Assembly (NCBI GenBank): GCA_937892665.1 | Contig: CALBJF010000396.1 | Location: 1 to 8,093 of the forward strand | Origin: an uncultured euryarchaeote | GTDB taxonomy: Archaea > Thermoplasmatota > Poseidoniia > Poseidoniales > Poseidoniaceae | Direction of reading: 5' to 3' | DNA length: 8,093 nt | Shown here: in pieces, positions 6,280 to 8,093 of the stretch | How the letters are laid out: every line of letters starts with the position of its first letter | Position numbering within the stretch: the stretch's first letter is position 1 | Program-made: the position numbers and the translations under genes | Notes under the pieces: generated by a model | The model's database searches: none | What the model saw: only the letters and a program-made list of their open reading frames with translations | What the model was told of the DNA's origin: nothing

Positions 6280-6540
6280 ATGACAGGATTACGAGGAAAA
6301 GGCGTACAGAAGCAGGCAAGGATGGAACGTTTGAAGAAAGAGATCGAAACATATGTTTCGTCTCGACCGGGATGTTCAGCAGCAGATATTGTTGCATATC
6401 TTTCAAACGAACGAAAGATGAGGAATCATGGATTAACCGCTCGAAAAGTTGGTTACTTCATTCCAAGATACATGCGAAGTCAGATTGGCTTCAAGTTAGA
6501 TGCTGCAACAGGCAAGCGCATCTACCATGCGGCAGTTTGA
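6280..6540 (+). CDS. Small winged-helix (wHTH) putative DNA-binding protein
   Basis: This is an 86-residue basic protein. I do not recognise a named family, but the fold is readable. A helix (MERLKKEIETYVSSRP, 15-30) is followed by a second helix (SAADIVAYLSNE, 33-44), a probable recognition helix (LTARKVGYFIPRYM, 52-65), and a beta-wing (IGFKLDAATGKRIYHAA, 69-85). The order and lengths match a minimal winged helix, with nothing left for a ligand domain. The frame opens earlier at a TTG (6250), but the ATG at 6280 has a better-placed TATA-like box and avoids coding through it; the ATG at 6322 would still keep all three helices. It lies 36 bp before the beta-helix acyltransferase and probably heads the operon. 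Regulation of its own operon or of thioredoxin is inference; it could instead be a general chromatin or RNA-binding protein. Confidence 0.75.
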   Translation: MTGLRGKGVQKQARMERLKKEIETYVSSRPGCSAADIVAYLSNERKMRNHGLTARKVGYFIPRYMRSQIGFKLDAATGKRIYHAAV

Positions 6541-6576
6541 CCAAACATTCAACCCTAAGCGACGTTAGCGCTGTTC

Positions 6577-7257
6577 ATGGAGTGGCCAACTTCGGTAACA
6601 ACCAGTGCGTTGTTTGCGGATTTCCCTGAAACCGTGTTCAACCTTTCAGGACAACCTGCGTGGGAATTGCTCAATCCAGAACACCCATCCGGGCTCAAAC
6701 AAACCCTCTCTAAACATCTTGGACAATTGGGATCAAAGCACCCTACTGATGCAGCCTACGTTACCATCGATGAGACAAAAGGGTCAGTTCATGTCGAAGA
6801 TGGAGCAATTATCGAACCTCATGTTCACCTCATTGGCCCTTGTCTGATTCAATCAACAGCAACTGTACGAGCCCATGCATATGTTCGAGAGAATACGTGG
6901 ATGATGCCAGGAAGTCTTCTTGGACATTCGAGTGAATCGAAGCATTCGCTGTTCCTGCCGGGCGCTAAGGCTCCCCATTTCAACTACGTTGGCGATTCAG
7001 TGCTTGGTTCAAATGTGAATCTTGGTGCTGGTGTAAAACTCTCCAATTTACGCAATGATGGAGAAGTAGTTGCAATTTACATCGATGATGAGCGTCGCTC
7101 AACAGGAATTCGAAAATTCGGAGCGATCATCGGCGATGGAACTCAATTAGGCTGTAACACTGTAACCAATCCAGGCACAGTTCTCGGCCAACATTGCATG
7201 GCTCATCCAAATACGACTGTATCTGGACTTCATGCTCCATCAAGTGTATTGCGTTGA
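6577..7257 (+). CDS. Left-handed beta-helix acyltransferase, GlmU C-terminal-domain-like (probable GlcN-1-P N-acetyltransferase)
   Basis: The protein has 226 residues. Residues about 10-60 form a short N-terminal region (TVFNLSGQPAWELLNP), which resembles the lead-in of stand-alone GlmU-like beta-helix proteins. From about 68 hexapeptide repeats follow (VHVEDGAIIEPHVHLIGPCLIQSTATVRAHAYV in outline). The signature GAKAPHFNYVGDSVLG (129-144), then NVNLGAGVKLSNLRNDG, corresponds to the GlmU acetyltransferase active site. H134 and Y137 align with the catalytic His and substrate-binding Tyr of GlmU, and N148 lies in the NxGAG loop. The C-terminal part (FGAIIGDGTQLGCNTVTNPGTVLG) completes the helix. 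In GlmU this domain transfers acetyl from acetyl-CoA to GlcN-1-P. The uridylyltransferase domain (LxAGxGTRM motif) is absent. The following gene is glmM, which would supply the substrate, so the pairing supports the function. Substrate specificity is not proven. Confidence 0.8.
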   Translation: MEWPTSVTTSALFADFPETVFNLSGQPAWELLNPEHPSGLKQTLSKHLGQLGSKHPTDAAYVTIDETKGSVHVEDGAIIEPHVHLIGPCLIQSTATVRAHAYVRENTWMMPGSLLGHSSESKHSLFLPGAKAPHFNYVGDSVLGSNVNLGAGVKLSNLRNDGEVVAIYIDDERRSTGIRKFGAIIGDGTQLGCNTVTNPGTVLGQHCMAHPNTTVSGLHAPSSVLR

Positions 7258-7263
7258 GGTGAT
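7256..7263 (+). promoter_or_regulatory. Shine-Dalgarno sequence of glmM overlapping the upstream stop codon
   Basis: GAGGTGAT is an almost perfect match to the complement of the archaeal 16S rRNA 3' end. It ends four bases before the ATG at 7268 and overlaps the last two bases of the TGA stop (7255-7257) of the acyltransferase gene. This decides the GlmM start and indicates translational coupling of the two genes within one transcript. Confidence 0.85.
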
Positions 7264-7267
7264 ATTA

Positions 7268-8093
7268 ATGGAGAATCTCTTCGGAACCGATGGTATTCGT
7301 GGCCGAGTTGTTCTCGATGAATGCGATGACGAGGAAGCGTTGCAACGGATTGTCGAAGAGCGTGAACTAACACCACAACTTATGCAACTACTGGGCGAAG
7401 CACTTGGCCGTACATTGCCTGAAGACGGACAAGGCGATGCCATTGTCATTGGTTGGGATGAGCGCCCAGATAACCACACACTCGCTTCTTGGCTTACGCT
7501 TGGATTCCATGCCTCAAATTGTACGGTCATTCATATCGGTCTTGCCTCGACTCCAATGTTGCATTATGCTGTATTGGAAACAGGTGCGCGTTTAGGATGC
7601 ATGATTACTGCAAGCCACAATCCAGTTGAAGATTCAGGAATCAAGGTCTTCGATGCGCTTGGTCGCAAGTCGATGCCAGATTATGAGCGACTTGTTACGA
7701 CGTCAGCTTATTCTCTTTCCCAAGAAGATCGTGAAATTGATACGACGGATAGAGAAGCATGGATGAAACCCGATTCTTATCATTCCGTTGATCATTCCCA
7801 GTGGCTTAAGAAAAGACTTGGATTCGCAGAAGAAGCCTTCAATGCAACACTTGCACTCCCTACTTCATTCCTTCTTGATTCATCGAAAGGCCATGCTTCA
7901 ACATGGCTTGCTTCGTATCTTAACGAACAGGGGCTTGATGTCAAAGAAGTCAGTCAAGAAGCGGTTGCAATGAATGCAGGTTGTGGCGCTGGAGAACTTT
8001 CACCGGGTCAATCTTGGACATGGAGTGAAGCCAAAAAAAGCGACCACCTGCTTGTCCGCTCCGTTGCTTCTCAAGCAATAGGTGCCATCGTTG
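7268..8093 (+). CDS. glmM: Phosphoglucosamine mutase (alpha-D-phosphohexomutase family), partial at right edge
   Basis: The open frame runs from the ATG at 7268 to the window end, giving 275 residues, about 60% of the usual 440-460. The N-terminal signature FGTDGIRG (5-12) and the phosphoserine loop ITASHNPVEDSGIK, with catalytic S116, are intact. IGWDERPDNHTLASWL matches the family's GxDxR region. The domain-2 motif MNAGCGAGELSPG resembles NxxCGSTxPE of GlmM enzymes. The sequence stops at GAIV, where the metal-binding DGDGDR loop would be expected next. GlmM interconverts GlcN-6-P and GlcN-1-P in the cytoplasm. An acidic insertion of about 16 residues (about 15-31, LDECDDEEALQ) separates FGTDGIRG from ELTPQL, which are almost adjacent in bacterial GlmM. 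Phosphomannomutase/phosphoglucomutase is the alternative, but the preceding GlmU-like acetyltransferase favours GlmM. Confidence 0.87.
   Translation, partial: MENLFGTDGIRGRVVLDECDDEEALQRIVEERELTPQLMQLLGEALGRTLPEDGQGDAIVIGWDERPDNHTLASWLTLGFHASNCTVIHIGLASTPMLHYAVLETGARLGCMITASHNPVEDSGIKVFDALGRKSMPDYERLVTTSAYSLSQEDREIDTTDREAWMKPDSYHSVDHSQWLKKRLGFAEEAFNATLALPTSFLLDSSKGHASTWLASYLNEQGLDVKEVSQEAVAMNAGCGAGELSPGQSWTWSEAKKSDHLLVRSVASQAIGAIV

Noticed and set aside
6541..6576. Possible hairpin (CTAA...TTAG, AGCG...CGCT) between the winged-helix and acyltransferase genes
   Set aside because: The stems are only four bases, alternative to each other, with no T-tract; they are not enough to call a terminator or attenuator.
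6231..6629. 132-codon open frame on the plus strand over the small winged-helix gene
   Set aside because: The alternative frame (6280-6540) gives a clean winged-helix pattern with a well-placed TATA-like box, and this frame would run into the acyltransferase gene.

Overview
The window looks like a chromosomal segment of a marine planktonic euryarchaeon, most likely Marine Group II (Candidatus Poseidoniales). The main clue is a giant secreted protein built from acidic, thrombospondin type 3-like units of the form DAFPxDxTQWxDxDGDGYGDN, a repeat style I associate with that group. Supporting clues are a STAND-type ATPase fused to an archaeal-looking winged helix, TATA-like boxes about 26 bp upstream of several start codons, and densely packed genes. 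The assignment comes from protein style only; there is no rRNA or other marker gene here.

Left part, minus strand (1-4190): a 1154-residue membrane-anchored surface protein has a signal peptide, one TSP3 unit, a seven-repeat WD40-like propeller, a long calcium-type TSP3 array, a transmembrane helix and a cytoplasmic tail. It is followed after 54 bp by a secreted protein with tandem BsuPI-like (Ig-fold) domains, which runs off the left edge. Both are envelope proteins and may be co-expressed.

Centre (4191-6175): divergent from the surface protein, across 86 bp, is a 522-residue winged-helix plus NB-ARC/STAND ATPase, probably a signal-dependent transcription regulator. Its stop codon directly abuts the stop codon of a convergent thioredoxin gene, with no base between them.

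Right part, plus strand (6176-8093): a 104-bp intergenic region with a compact palindrome and direct-repeat cluster separates thioredoxin from a likely three-gene operon. The operon encodes a small winged-helix protein, a stand-alone left-handed beta-helix acyltransferase related to the GlmU C-terminal domain, and phosphoglucosamine mutase (GlmM, cut by the right edge). The last two would act in consecutive steps towards UDP-GlcNAc: GlcN-6-P to GlcN-1-P, then to GlcNAc-1-P. They are translationally linked, because the GlmM Shine-Dalgarno sequence overlaps the preceding stop codon.

I see no tRNA, rRNA, CRISPR array, insertion sequence or integrase. No stretch longer than about 105 bp lacks a gene. 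I did not find a clear new multi-gene system. The most unusual items are the architecture of the surface protein, its pairing with the STAND regulator, and the compact operator-like cluster at 6220-6242.
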